A DNA stretch of 64,000 bases. It comes from Sphingomonas_R arantia (GTDB lineage: Bacteria; Pseudomonadota; Alphaproteobacteria; Sphingomonadales; Sphingomonadaceae). The stretch spans positions 310,001 through 374,000 of the forward strand of contig NZ_JBHUGS010000003.1 in assembly GCF_042682045.1 (NCBI RefSeq). The letters are read 5' to 3'. This document shows positions 41,672-49,970 of this stretch, in pieces. A program made the position numbers and the translations under genes. A model generated the notes under the pieces. The model worked only from the letters and a program-made list of their open reading frames with translations, made no database searches and was not told where the DNA came from. Each line of letters begins with the position of its first letter. Within the stretch, counting starts at the first letter, position 1.

Positions 41672-44074
41672 TTAGAAGTTCACGCGCCCGTTCACCCCGA
41701 AATAGCGGTCGGCATCGCGCGGGATCTGGTAGCGGTACGACCCTGCCGGCCCGCCATTCTGGATCGCCGCAGCAAAGCTCTGGTCGAGCAGGTTCTTCAC
41801 CTGGAACGTCAGCCGGTACCGGTCCTCGCTGTCGCCCACCCCGGCGGACAGGTTGATCAGGCCATAGCCGTCGATCGTCCCCAGCCGCCGCTGCACCGCA
41901 TCGGGCGAGAACAGCGCGAGCTGCTTAGACTGGTAATTGCCCTGCGCACCCAGGAACAGGTCGTACGACCCGCCGGTCCGCCAGCGATAATCGACGCCCA
42001 GCGACCCCTTCCACTTCGGCGCGAACGGCAGTGACGTGCCGGCCGGAATCACCGCCGTCACCGCCGCACCCGGCGCCTGGAAGAACCGGTCGACCTTCGC
42101 ATCGGTGTAGGCGATGCCGCCCGACATCGACAGGTCGTCGACCGGCCGGAACACGATGTCCGCCTCCGCGCCGCGCGTCGAAACCTTGCCCGCGTTGGTG
42201 AACCGCGTGACGACCACCCCCGCGACCAGATCCGGGTTGTTCGCCTGGAAATTGTCGTACTTGGCGTAGAACGCGTCTAGGTTCAGCGTCAGCTTGCCGC
42301 CGAACAGCGTGTTCTTCAGCCCGATCTCGTAGCTGTCCGACGTTTCCGCCGCGATCGCGTTGGTCCCCGTCGCGGTCAGGTTGAAGAACACGTTGAACGC
42401 CGGCCCCTTATAGCCGCGGGTGTAGCCGCCATAGGCCGTGACGTTCGGCGTCACGTCATATTGCAGCGACGCCTTGCCCGACACGTTGGTGTTGGTCGTC
42501 TTGCCGCGGAACACGTTGCCCGGCGTGCCCGTGCCGGTCGCCGTCGTCGGGAAACTCGGCTGGATGCCGGGGCCCGCCAGCGTCGTCGTGCGGCTGTGGA
42601 ACACGTCCAGCTGGTCCGCGGTCCAGCGCAGCCCGCCGATGAACCGGAACCGATCGGTGAAGTTCGCCGTCCCCTGCCCGAAGGCGGAGATGTTCTTGAA
42701 CACCGAACCGAAGTTGGCGACGCCGAACGGCGTGGTCGTGGCGCCCGCCCCGGCCCCGCCGCACGGTACCAGCGTGGTCGCCTGCGTCGCCGCGCTGCAC
42801 ACGACGTCCGACCGCGAATAGGTCCGCTCGGACTCCGCCCGCGAATAATAGACGCCGACGACGTACGACAGGAACTGCCGCGCGGGTGACGTCAGCCGCA
42901 ATTCCTGGCTGAACGTGTTGCCGGTCTGCGGCCCGACATCGTGTAGCTGGTTGAACCCGGCATAGGCGCGCGGCAGGAAATCGCCGTCGCGGATCTCGGT
43001 GTTGCGGTAATCGCGGTACGCGGTGATGCTCGTCACCGTCTGCGTGCCGAGCTCGGTGTCGAGCTGCAGCGACACGCCGTAACCCTCCTCCTTCGTCCGG
43101 GTGACCAGGTCCTGGTTCACCGTCCGCGTCTCGTCGCCCTGCGGTGTCGGCAGCACGGAGAACACCGGGCTGCTGATCGCCTGACCCGCGGCGTTCAGCG
43201 CGCCGGTGCCGATCACCTCGGCACAGCAATTGTCCTGGTTGCGGTGATAGTCGCCGATCAGCGCGATCGTCGTGGCATCGCTCGGCGTCCACTTGATCTG
43301 CGCGCGGCCGCCATAATGCTCGTACCCGTTCACGCGGCCGCCGCCCGTCGCCTGGTTACGGATATTGCCGTCATATTTGCCGTAGAAGCCGGTGAACCGG
43401 GTGAGCAGATTATCGCTGACCGGGATGTTCAACGCCCCGCGCACGCGCCGCTCGTTCCCGCCCGTGAAGAACCCGCCGTCGACATAGCCGCCGAAGTCGC
43501 GCGTCGGCTGTACCGACACGATGTTGACGACGCCCGCCGACGCGTTCTTGCCGAACAGCGTCCCCTGCGGCCCGCGCAGCACCTCCAGCCGCTCGATATC
43601 GACCAGATCGCCGAACGCCTCGCCCGACCGTGCGAACACCACGCCGTCGACGACCGTTGAAACGGACGGCTCGCCCGCGATCGAGAATGTCGTGGTCCCG
43701 ACCCCGCGCAGGAACAGCGACTGGTTGAGCGCGGTCCCCGACTTCTGGAAATTCAACGCCGGCACCAGGTTGACCGCACCCTCCAGCCCCGGCCGCCCCA
43801 TCATGGACAGCGCCGCCCCGCTGACGACCGACACGGCGACCGGCACGTCCTGCAACCGCTCGCTGCGCTTCTGTGCGGTGACGACGATATCGCCGGCTTG
43901 CGACGGTTCGGCGGGGGCCGGTTCCGCGGCCGTACCCGGCGCGCTCGTCGCCGCGGCATCGGCCGGCGGGACGGGGCCGGCGGCGGGCGCGATATCCTGC
44001 GCGGACGCGGTGCCTGCGATCATCGCTGATCCCGCGCATAGCAGCATCGCGATCCGTTTCGTCCTAGGCGTCAT
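41672..44074 (-). CDS. TonB-dependent outer membrane receptor of SQ locus
   Basis: An 800-aa receptor. Signal peptide to about residue 25 (GTASA), an Ala/Pro linker, TonB box DIVVTAQKR, a plug domain (VPVAVSVVSGAAL; RLEVLRGPQGTLFGKNASAGVVNIVS) and a 22-strand barrel ending in VNGRVNF with terminal Phe. A strong GGAGGAGG site precedes the ATG. The gene is divergent from the reductase-monooxygenase operon, and a LacI-type operator lies in the shared upstream region. It probably imports sulfoquinovose or its glycosides across the outer membrane, though siderophore-type substrates cannot be excluded from sequence alone. Confidence 0.88.
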   Translation of the reverse strand: MTPRTKRIAMLLCAGSAMIAGTASAQDIAPAAGPVPPADAAATSAPGTAAEPAPAEPSQAGDIVVTAQKRSERLQDVPVAVSVVSGAALSMMGRPGLEGAVNLVPALNFQKSGTALNQSLFLRGVGTTTFSIAGEPSVSTVVDGVVFARSGEAFGDLVDIERLEVLRGPQGTLFGKNASAGVVNIVSVQPTRDFGGYVDGGFFTGGNERRVRGALNIPVSDNLLTRFTGFYGKYDGNIRNQATGGGRVNGYEHYGGRAQIKWTPSDATTIALIGDYHRNQDNCCAEVIGTGALNAAGQAISSPVFSVLPTPQGDETRTVNQDLVTRTKEEGYGVSLQLDTELGTQTVTSITAYRDYRNTEIRDGDFLPRAYAGFNQLHDVGPQTGNTFSQELRLTSPARQFLSYVVGVYYSRAESERTYSRSDVVCSAATQATTLVPCGGAGAGATTTPFGVANFGSVFKNISAFGQGTANFTDRFRFIGGLRWTADQLDVFHSRTTTLAGPGIQPSFPTTATGTGTPGNVFRGKTTNTNVSGKASLQYDVTPNVTAYGGYTRGYKGPAFNVFFNLTATGTNAIAAETSDSYEIGLKNTLFGGKLTLNLDAFYAKYDNFQANNPDLVAGVVVTRFTNAGKVSTRGAEADIVFRPVDDLSMSGGIAYTDAKVDRFFQAPGAAVTAVIPAGTSLPFAPKWKGSLGVDYRWRTGGSYDLFLGAQGNYQSKQLALFSPDAVQRRLGTIDGYGLINLSAGVGDSEDRYRLTFQVKNLLDQSFAAAIQNGGPAGSYRYQIPRDADRYFGVNGRVNF

Positions 44075-44214
44075 ATCGATCCTCCTCCACTGCCGGCCTG
44101 ATGGCCTCTTATCGTTCGCCGCGCCCGGATGCCGCGCAGCGATGCTATCGCTGCTGCAACCCCGATGATCGCCGCTTTCCCTTTTGGGTCTTTCCTTTAT
44201 GCCGATCCGGCGGC

Positions 44215-44234
44215 ATAAGACAACGGTGTCCTAC
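44215..44234. promoter_or_regulatory. Second LacI-type operator, divergent promoter
   Basis: ATAAGACAACGGTGTCCTAC matches the reverse complement of the 40321 operator at 17 of 20 positions, including the run GACAACGGTGTCCTA. It lies between the divergent receptor and reductase genes and overlaps the likely GTG start of the reductase. Confidence 0.75.
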
Positions 44235-45134
44235 ATCATCCCACCGCAATCCACCGTCGCCCTCGGCGATACCGGCCTCACCGTCAGCACCATCGCATGG
44301 GGCATGTGGCGATATGCGGGGGACGACGTCGCCGCCGCCCGCGCTCGCGTGGAGGCAGCGCTCGACGCCGGCATCACGCTGCTCGACACCGCCGACATCT
44401 ATGGTCCCGACAATGGCGAACCGTTCGGTGCGGCCGAAGCGCTGCTCGGCCGCGTGCTGGCCGACTCGCCTGGGCTCCGTGACCGCATGGTGCTCGCCAG
44501 CAAGGGCGGCATCAGCATGGGCGTGCCGTACGACTCGAGTCCGACCTATCTCGCCGGCGCTATCGACGCCTCGCTGACGCGGCTCGGCTGCGACCGGATC
44601 GACCTGTACCAGATCCACCGCCCCGACCTGCTCACCCATCCACAGGAGGTTGCGCGCACGCTCGACGATGCCCGCACCGCCGGCAAGATCGTCGCGGTCG
44701 GCGTGTCCAACCACACGCCGGCACAGACCGCCGCGCTCGCCGCCTTCCTCAACGTCCCGCTGGTCAGCCAGCAGCCGGAATTTTCCGCGCTGACCACGAC
44801 CCCACTGTTCGACGGCATCATCGACCAGGCGATGGAACGCGGGATGGCCGTGCTTGCCTGGTCCCCGCTCGGCGGCGGCCGGCTCGCCGATCCGCAGGAC
44901 GCGCGCGCCCGCGCCGTCGTGGCGCTGCTGGACGCAAAGGCTGCCGAGGCTCGCGTCGATCGCGCCGCCGTCGCCTACAGCTGGATCATGGCGCACCCCG
45001 CCCGCCCGATCCCGATCGTCGGCACGCAGAACCCCGCCCGCATCGCCGCCATCCCGGACGCCTACACGCCGCGCTGGACGCGGACCGAATGGTACGCCGT
45101 CCTCGAAGCGAGCCTCGGAGAAAAACTGCCATGA
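44226..45134 (+). CDS. smoB: Aldo/keto reductase, 6-oxo-glucose reductase candidate
   Basis: A 302-aa aldo/keto reductase of the YdhF-like group. The start is unsure: GTG 44226 gives MSYIIPPQSTVALGD, while ATG 44199 adds nine residues. The catalytic tetrad is visible as the Asp and Tyr of LLDTADIYG, Lys in VLASKGGIS and His in LYQIHRPDLL. NADPH-binding phrases are LAWSPLGGGRL and PIPIVGTQNPARI. In the sulfo-SMO pathway such an enzyme reduces 6-oxo-glucose to glucose. The stop overlaps the monooxygenase start by 4 nt, so the pair is translationally coupled. Confidence 0.85.
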   Translation: MSYIIPPQSTVALGDTGLTVSTIAWGMWRYAGDDVAAARARVEAALDAGITLLDTADIYGPDNGEPFGAAEALLGRVLADSPGLRDRMVLASKGGISMGVPYDSSPTYLAGAIDASLTRLGCDRIDLYQIHRPDLLTHPQEVARTLDDARTAGKIVAVGVSNHTPAQTAALAAFLNVPLVSQQPEFSALTTTPLFDGIIDQAMERGMAVLAWSPLGGGRLADPQDARARAVVALLDAKAAEARVDRAAVAYSWIMAHPARPIPIVGTQNPARIAAIPDAYTPRWTRTEWYAVLEASLGEKLP

Positions 45135-46198
45135 CCGGACCTTGCGAAGTCAGCTGGTTTTCCGCGCTCTGCGACGACGACTATGAATTTCTCGGCGTGC
45201 CGGATCCGAAGCTGCGGTCCAGCTGGGAACATTGCCGCGATATCGTGCTGCAGGCCGAAAGCGGCGGGTTCGACAACATCCTGCTGCCGTCGGGCTACGC
45301 GCTCGGCATCGACACCACCGCGTTTGCCGCCGCGATCGCCACGATGGTGCAGCGGATCCGCCTGCTCATGGCGGTGCGGATCGGCGAAAGCTGGCCGCCG
45401 CAGCTCGCGCGCCAGATCGCCACGATCGACCGCATCCTCGGCGGGCGGCTGACCGTCAACATCATCTCGTCCGACCTGCCGGGCGAGAAGCTCGCCTCCG
45501 CCCCGCGCTACGCCCGCACGCTGGAGGCGATGCAGATCCTCAAGACGATGCTGAACGGCCAGCCGCTCGACCACCAGGGCGAGTTCTGGCAGCTGAAGCT
45601 CGATCCGCCCGCCGTCACCACCGTCTCCGGCACCTGCCCCCCGCTCTATTTCGGCGGGTTGTCCCCGGACGCGCGCGAGGCCGCGGCGCAGGGCTGCGAC
45701 GTCTATCTGCTGTGGCCCGACAAGAAGGAGGTCGTGCGCGAGATCATGGACGACATGATCGCCCGCGCCGCCCGCCACGGCCGCACGCTCAAATTCGGCT
45801 ACCGCGCCCATGTCGTGGTCCGCGATACCGAGACTGAGGCCCGCCAGGCCGCCGACCGGCTGCTGTCGAAACTCGACGCGGCGGAGGGCGAGGCGATCCG
45901 CGCCAAGTCGCTCGACACCAACAGCGCCGGCGTCGCGGCACAGGCCGCGCTGCGCGAAAATGCCGCGAACGACGGCTATGCCGAGGAGAATCTCTGGACC
46001 GGCGTCGGCCGCGCGCGCTCCGGCTGCGGCGCCGCGATCGTCGGCGATCCGGACCAGGTCCTCGCCAAGCTGGCGATGTACCAGGACATGGGGATCGATG
46101 CGTTCATCCTGTCGGGCTACCCGCACGCCGCGGAGGCCGACCTGTTCGCCCGCCACGTCCTGCCCCGCATGCAGCACGGCCCGCTCACGCTCGACTGA
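45131..46198 (+). CDS. smoC: FMNH2-dependent sulfoquinovose monooxygenase candidate
   Basis: A 355-aa LLM-class flavin-dependent monooxygenase of the SsuD (alkanesulfonate) branch. Features are WFSALCDDDYEFLGV at the N-terminus, GFDNILLPSGYALG, MAVRIGESWPPQLARQIATIDRILGGRLTVNIIS, a PLYFGGLSPDAREAAAQGCDVYLLW strand and a C-terminal YGIS-like loop replaced by DAFILSGYPHAAEADLFA. It uses reduced FMN and oxygen to release sulfite from a sulfonate. Together with the neighbouring GH31 sulfoquinovosidase and FMN reductase, sulfoquinovose is the inferred substrate. ATG 45131 overlaps the reductase stop. Confidence 0.88.
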   Translation: MTGPCEVSWFSALCDDDYEFLGVPDPKLRSSWEHCRDIVLQAESGGFDNILLPSGYALGIDTTAFAAAIATMVQRIRLLMAVRIGESWPPQLARQIATIDRILGGRLTVNIISSDLPGEKLASAPRYARTLEAMQILKTMLNGQPLDHQGEFWQLKLDPPAVTTVSGTCPPLYFGGLSPDAREAAAQGCDVYLLWPDKKEVVREIMDDMIARAARHGRTLKFGYRAHVVVRDTETEARQAADRLLSKLDAAEGEAIRAKSLDTNSAGVAAQAALRENAANDGYAEENLWTGVGRARSGCGAAIVGDPDQVLAKLAMYQDMGIDAFILSGYPHAAEADLFARHVLPRMQHGPLTLD

Positions 46199-46239
46199 CC
46201 ACCACCCCGGACGTCACGCCAGCCGCGAACGGAGCGACG

Positions 46240-46845
46240 ATGATCGCCATGGACTCCCGCCCTCTCGTCGCCCGCCCCCTCGTTGTCGGTCTCGGCGGAA
46301 CCACCGTCGCCGGCTCCTCCACCGAGCGCGCGCTCGCCATCGCGCTGCGGTCAGCCGCGGATCACGGCGCGGAAACGCTGCTGTTCGGCGGCGCCGACCT
46401 TGCCGCCCTCCCGCTCTACACCCCAGGCGCCGAACGGCTGCCGGGTGAACTCGCGCTGGTCGATGCGATCCGCTGCGCCTCGGGCGTCGTCATCGCCAGC
46501 CCCGGCTATCATGGCAGCGTGTCGGGCCTCGTGAAGAACGCGATCGACCTGCTCGAGGAAACCGCCCGTGACGAACGGGTCTACCTCGCGGACCTCTCGG
46601 TCGGCGTCATTGCCACGGCCTACGGATGGCAGGCCGCCGGTTCGACCGTCGCGGCGCTCCGCGCGATCGTCCACGCGCTACGCGGCTGGCCGACGCCCTA
46701 TGCCGCGGCGATCAACAGCGCAGAATGCCGGTTCGATGCCGACGGCGGTTGCAGCGACCCGGTCGTCTCCGGCCAACTCGCGCTCGTCGGTCGGCAGGTC
46801 GCGATGGCCGCGATGCGCGACCACCGCGCGCGGATCGCCGCATGA
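46240..46845 (+). CDS. smoA: NAD(P)H-dependent FMN reductase
   Basis: A 201-aa flavodoxin-like FMN reductase (SsuE/MsuE type). Features are VVGLGGTTVAGSSTERAL, ASPGYHGSVSGLVKNAIDLLEE, which binds the flavin, and VGVIATAYGWQAAGS. It supplies FMNH2 to the LLM monooxygenase encoded just upstream. Two ATGs (46240, 46249) are possible; an AACGGAG site supports either. It follows the monooxygenase by 41 nt and overlaps the GH31 start by 4 nt. Confidence 0.9.
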   Translation: MIAMDSRPLVARPLVVGLGGTTVAGSSTERALAIALRSAADHGAETLLFGGADLAALPLYTPGAERLPGELALVDAIRCASGVVIASPGYHGSVSGLVKNAIDLLEETARDERVYLADLSVGVIATAYGWQAAGSTVAALRAIVHALRGWPTPYAAAINSAECRFDADGGCSDPVVSGQLALVGRQVAMAAMRDHRARIAA

Positions 46846-48860
46846 CCGTCGTCCGGCTGATCCCGGCAGGCGACGGGTTCGACCTGATGGCCGGCGACGC
46901 GCTGCTGCTCCGCCACCGCGTCGCCAGCCCCGCGCTATTCGTCGGCACCGGCACCGCCGACGTCGATGCCTATCGCGGCAACTATGTCCTGTCCGACCGG
47001 CTCGACGCCCGCATCCCGCTCACCCACAGCACGATCGACTCCACCCCGGCCGGCGCGGTCATCTGGCTGGCCGCATCCGCCGGCACGCCGCCGCTGCTCC
47101 GCATCGCGGTGGACGACGCCGGCCTCGCGCTCGCCGCACTCGATCCTGCGCTCAACCGCTTTTGGCTGCGCTGCGTCGCCGAACCGGGCGAGCGGCTGTG
47201 GGGCGGCGGCGAACAGCTCTCCTATTTCGACATGGCCGGCCGGCGCTTCCCGCTCTGGACGTCCGAACCCGGCGTCGGCCGCGACAAATCGACGCAGATG
47301 ACGTTCCAGTGCGACCGCGACGGCCGCTCCGGTGGCGACTATTGGAACACCAACTATCCGCAGCCGACCTACGTCTCCTCACGCCGCTACGCGCTCCACC
47401 TCGACACAACCGCCTACAGCTGCTTCGATTTCCGCGATCCGACCTTCCACGAACTGGAGGCGTGGGAGGTCCCCGCGCGGATCGAGCTGTTCGCCGCGGA
47501 TCGCTTCGCCGCCATCGTCGGCCAGTTGTCGACCCGCTTCGGCCGCCAGCCGCGCCTGCCCGCCTGGTCCTACGAAGGCGCGATCCTCGGTCTGAAACAG
47601 GGCGTGGAGAGCTTCGCACGGATGGAAGCGATGATCGCCGCCGGCGCAGTCGTGTCCGGTCTCTGGTGCGAGGACTGGGTCGGCCTGCGCGTCACCAGCT
47701 TCGGCAAGCGGCTGTTCTGGGACTGGAAAGCCAACGAAACGCGCTACCCCCATCTGCGCGAGTGGATCGCCGCACTGGCGGACCGCGGCATCCGCTTCCT
47801 GGGCTATGTGAACCCCTATCTCGCCATCGACGGGTCGCTCTACGCCGAAGCCCGCGCGGCCGGCTACCTCGCGCTCCGCCAGGACGCGGACGAGCCCTAC
47901 GTCGTCGATTTCGGCGAATTCGACTGCGGCGTCGTCGACTTCACCAACCCCGCGGCGGCCGACTGGTTCGCCGACCGCGTCATCGGGCGCGAGATGCTCG
48001 ACTATGGCCTGTCCGGCTGGATGGCCGATTTCGGCGAGTATCTCCCCACCGACGTCCGGCTGCACGACGGCACCGACGGCATGCTCGCGCACAATGCCTG
48101 GCCGACGATCTGGGCGGAGGTGAACGCCCGCGCCATCGCCTCGCGCGACCGCACCGGCGATGCCTTGTTCTTCATGCGCGCCGGCTTCACCGGGGTCGGC
48201 GCGCACTGCCCGCTGCTCTGGGCGGGCGACCAGTGCGTCGATTTCTCGCGCCATGACGGGATCGGCACCGTCATCCGCGCCGCCTTGTCGTCCGGCATGA
48301 TGGGCAACGCCTATCACCACAGCGATCTGGGCGGCTACACCAGCCTTTACGGCAACGTCCGTACGCCAGAACTCCTCATGCGCTGGAGCGAGCTCTGTGC
48401 CTTCACCCCCGTCATGCGCAGTCACGAGGGCAACCGCCCCGACGACAATCTCCAGCTCGACGGCGATCCCACGGTGCTTTCCCATTTCGCAGCGATGACC
48501 CGCGTCCACGCCGCGCTCGCGCCTTATGTGGCCACGCTATGCGATGAAGCCGCCAAGACCGGCCTGCCCGTCCAGCGCCCGCTAATGCTCGATTGGCAGG
48601 ACGACCCCGACTGCTGGGGCATCGAGACGCAATATGGCTATGGCCGCGATATGATCGTGGCCCCGGTGATCGAGCCCGACCGCGACCGCTGGACCGCCTA
48701 TCTGCCCGCGGGTGCCACCTGGATCCACCTCTGGCCCGGTACGCAGCATGACGGCGGCCGCACGGTCGAGGTCGCCGCGCCGATCGGCCAGCCGCCCGTC
48801 TTCTGGCGCGCGGGCAGTCCGCATGCCGCGCTGTTCACGGCGATCGGCCACATGGCATGA
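46842..48860 (+). CDS. smoI: GH31 sulfoquinovosidase, cytoplasmic
   Basis: A 672-aa GH31 enzyme that aligns by eye with E. coli YihQ over most of its length. Positions corresponding to YihQ sulfonate-recognition residues are K252 (LGLKQG, Gln262 in YihQ), E277 (WCEDW, Gln288), R290 and W293 (SFGKRLFW, Arg301 and Trp304) and Y499 (HHSDLGGY, Tyr508). This is the KERWY variant I recall from the Agrobacterium enzyme. The nucleophile is D396 (WMADFGEYLPTD) and the acid/base D463 (WAGDQ). It releases sulfoquinovose from sulfoquinovosyl glycerides. No signal peptide is seen. Its ends overlap the neighbouring genes by 4 nt each (ATGA). Confidence 0.93.
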   Translation: MTVVRLIPAGDGFDLMAGDALLLRHRVASPALFVGTGTADVDAYRGNYVLSDRLDARIPLTHSTIDSTPAGAVIWLAASAGTPPLLRIAVDDAGLALAALDPALNRFWLRCVAEPGERLWGGGEQLSYFDMAGRRFPLWTSEPGVGRDKSTQMTFQCDRDGRSGGDYWNTNYPQPTYVSSRRYALHLDTTAYSCFDFRDPTFHELEAWEVPARIELFAADRFAAIVGQLSTRFGRQPRLPAWSYEGAILGLKQGVESFARMEAMIAAGAVVSGLWCEDWVGLRVTSFGKRLFWDWKANETRYPHLREWIAALADRGIRFLGYVNPYLAIDGSLYAEARAAGYLALRQDADEPYVVDFGEFDCGVVDFTNPAAADWFADRVIGREMLDYGLSGWMADFGEYLPTDVRLHDGTDGMLAHNAWPTIWAEVNARAIASRDRTGDALFFMRAGFTGVGAHCPLLWAGDQCVDFSRHDGIGTVIRAALSSGMMGNAYHHSDLGGYTSLYGNVRTPELLMRWSELCAFTPVMRSHEGNRPDDNLQLDGDPTVLSHFAAMTRVHAALAPYVATLCDEAAKTGLPVQRPLMLDWQDDPDCWGIETQYGYGRDMIVAPVIEPDRDRWTAYLPAGATWIHLWPGTQHDGGRTVEVAAPIGQPPVFWRAGSPHAALFTAIGHMA

Positions 48861-49897
48861 TCGCCCCGCCGCTCGGTCGCCCGCTCGCGGCGGACCTGTT
48901 CAACGATCTCGATCCCGAACCGCCACGCCGCTGGACGGCGGTCCTGCCCGGGCTGATCGTCGCGGCGCTCGCGACGATGGCCGCCGGGTTCGTCGCGGAT
49001 CATTACGGCGCGCCGCTCACGCTGATGGCGCTGCTGATCGGGCTGGCGCTCAACTTCCTCGGCAACGATCCGCGCATGGCTCCCGGTCTCGGCTTCGCAT
49101 CCCGGACGCTGCTGCGCTGGGGCATCGTGCTGGTCGGTGCGCGCGTGACCGGCGGGCAGATCGCGGCGCTCGGTCCCATGGCGCTGCTCGCCGTCGTGCT
49201 GATCCTGCTCGTCACGCTCGGCGTCGGCATCCTCGCGTCGCGCGCGTTCGGCATGTCGTCCGCGTTCGGCGTGCTGGCCGGCGGATCGGTCGCGATCTGC
49301 GGCGCGTCGGCGGCGCTGGCACTCGCCACCACGCTCGGCGAACGGCGCGTCAACCAGGCGCAACTGACGCTCGTGCTGGTCGGCATTTCCGCGGCCAGCG
49401 CCACCGCGATGTTCTTCTACCCGCTGATCGCGCACCAGATCGGCCTGTCGGACCGGCAGGCCGGGCTCATGCTCGGCGCGTCGATCCACGACGTCGCGCA
49501 GGCGATCGGCGCCGGCTACTCCTTCTCCGACGAGGCCGGCGCGGTCGCCACGATCGTCAAGCTCACCCGCGTCGCGCTGCTCGCCCCTGTCCTCGCGCTC
49601 ATCGCCGCCTGCTTCCCCGGCGCGGACGGCACGAAGGCGCGGCTGTCCGTGCCGTGGTTCGTCACCGGCTTCTTCGTGGTCGCGGCGCTCAACTCGGTCC
49701 TGCCCGTCCCCGCCACCGTCGGCCGCTCCGCACAGGTCGTGGCGACCGCCTTCCTCGCCTGCGCCGTGGCCGCAACCGGCATCCGCGCGCCGATGAACGC
49801 GTTGCTCGGCACCGGCGCGAAACCGATCCTCGTCATCGTCGCCGCCTCGCTGGTGGCCCTCCTGCTCTCGCTCGCCGCCGCGCTGCTGATCTTCTGA
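48857..49897 (+). CDS. YeiH-family anion exporter, candidate sulfite exporter
   Basis: A 346-aa membrane protein of the YeiH/UPF0324 putative sulfate exporter family, with about ten helices. Family phrases are LIGLALNFLG, LLRWGIVLVGARVTGGQI, FGVLAGGSVAICGASAALAL and GASIHDVAQAIGAGYSFSDEAGAVATIVKLTRVALLAP. ATG 48857 overlaps the GH31 stop (ATGA). As the last gene of the desulfonation operon, it most likely exports the sulfite released by the monooxygenase or sulfate derived from it. Transport specificity is inferred from context only. Confidence 0.85.
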   Translation: MIAPPLGRPLAADLFNDLDPEPPRRWTAVLPGLIVAALATMAAGFVADHYGAPLTLMALLIGLALNFLGNDPRMAPGLGFASRTLLRWGIVLVGARVTGGQIAALGPMALLAVVLILLVTLGVGILASRAFGMSSAFGVLAGGSVAICGASAALALATTLGERRVNQAQLTLVLVGISAASATAMFFYPLIAHQIGLSDRQAGLMLGASIHDVAQAIGAGYSFSDEAGAVATIVKLTRVALLAPVLALIAACFPGADGTKARLSVPWFVTGFFVVAALNSVLPVPATVGRSAQVVATAFLACAVAATGIRAPMNALLGTGAKPILVIVAASLVALLLSLAAALLIF

Positions 49898-49970
49898 CCC
49901 GCGCCGTTTGACCGCTCGGCCAAACCGCCCGATGCTGACGGCAAGGACGGGGCGGCGTGAGAGGGTGACG

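Noticed and set aside
41655..41675. TGGCACG as a sigma-54 promoter
   Set aside because: The GC element at the required spacing is absent, and it points into the 3' end of the receptor gene.
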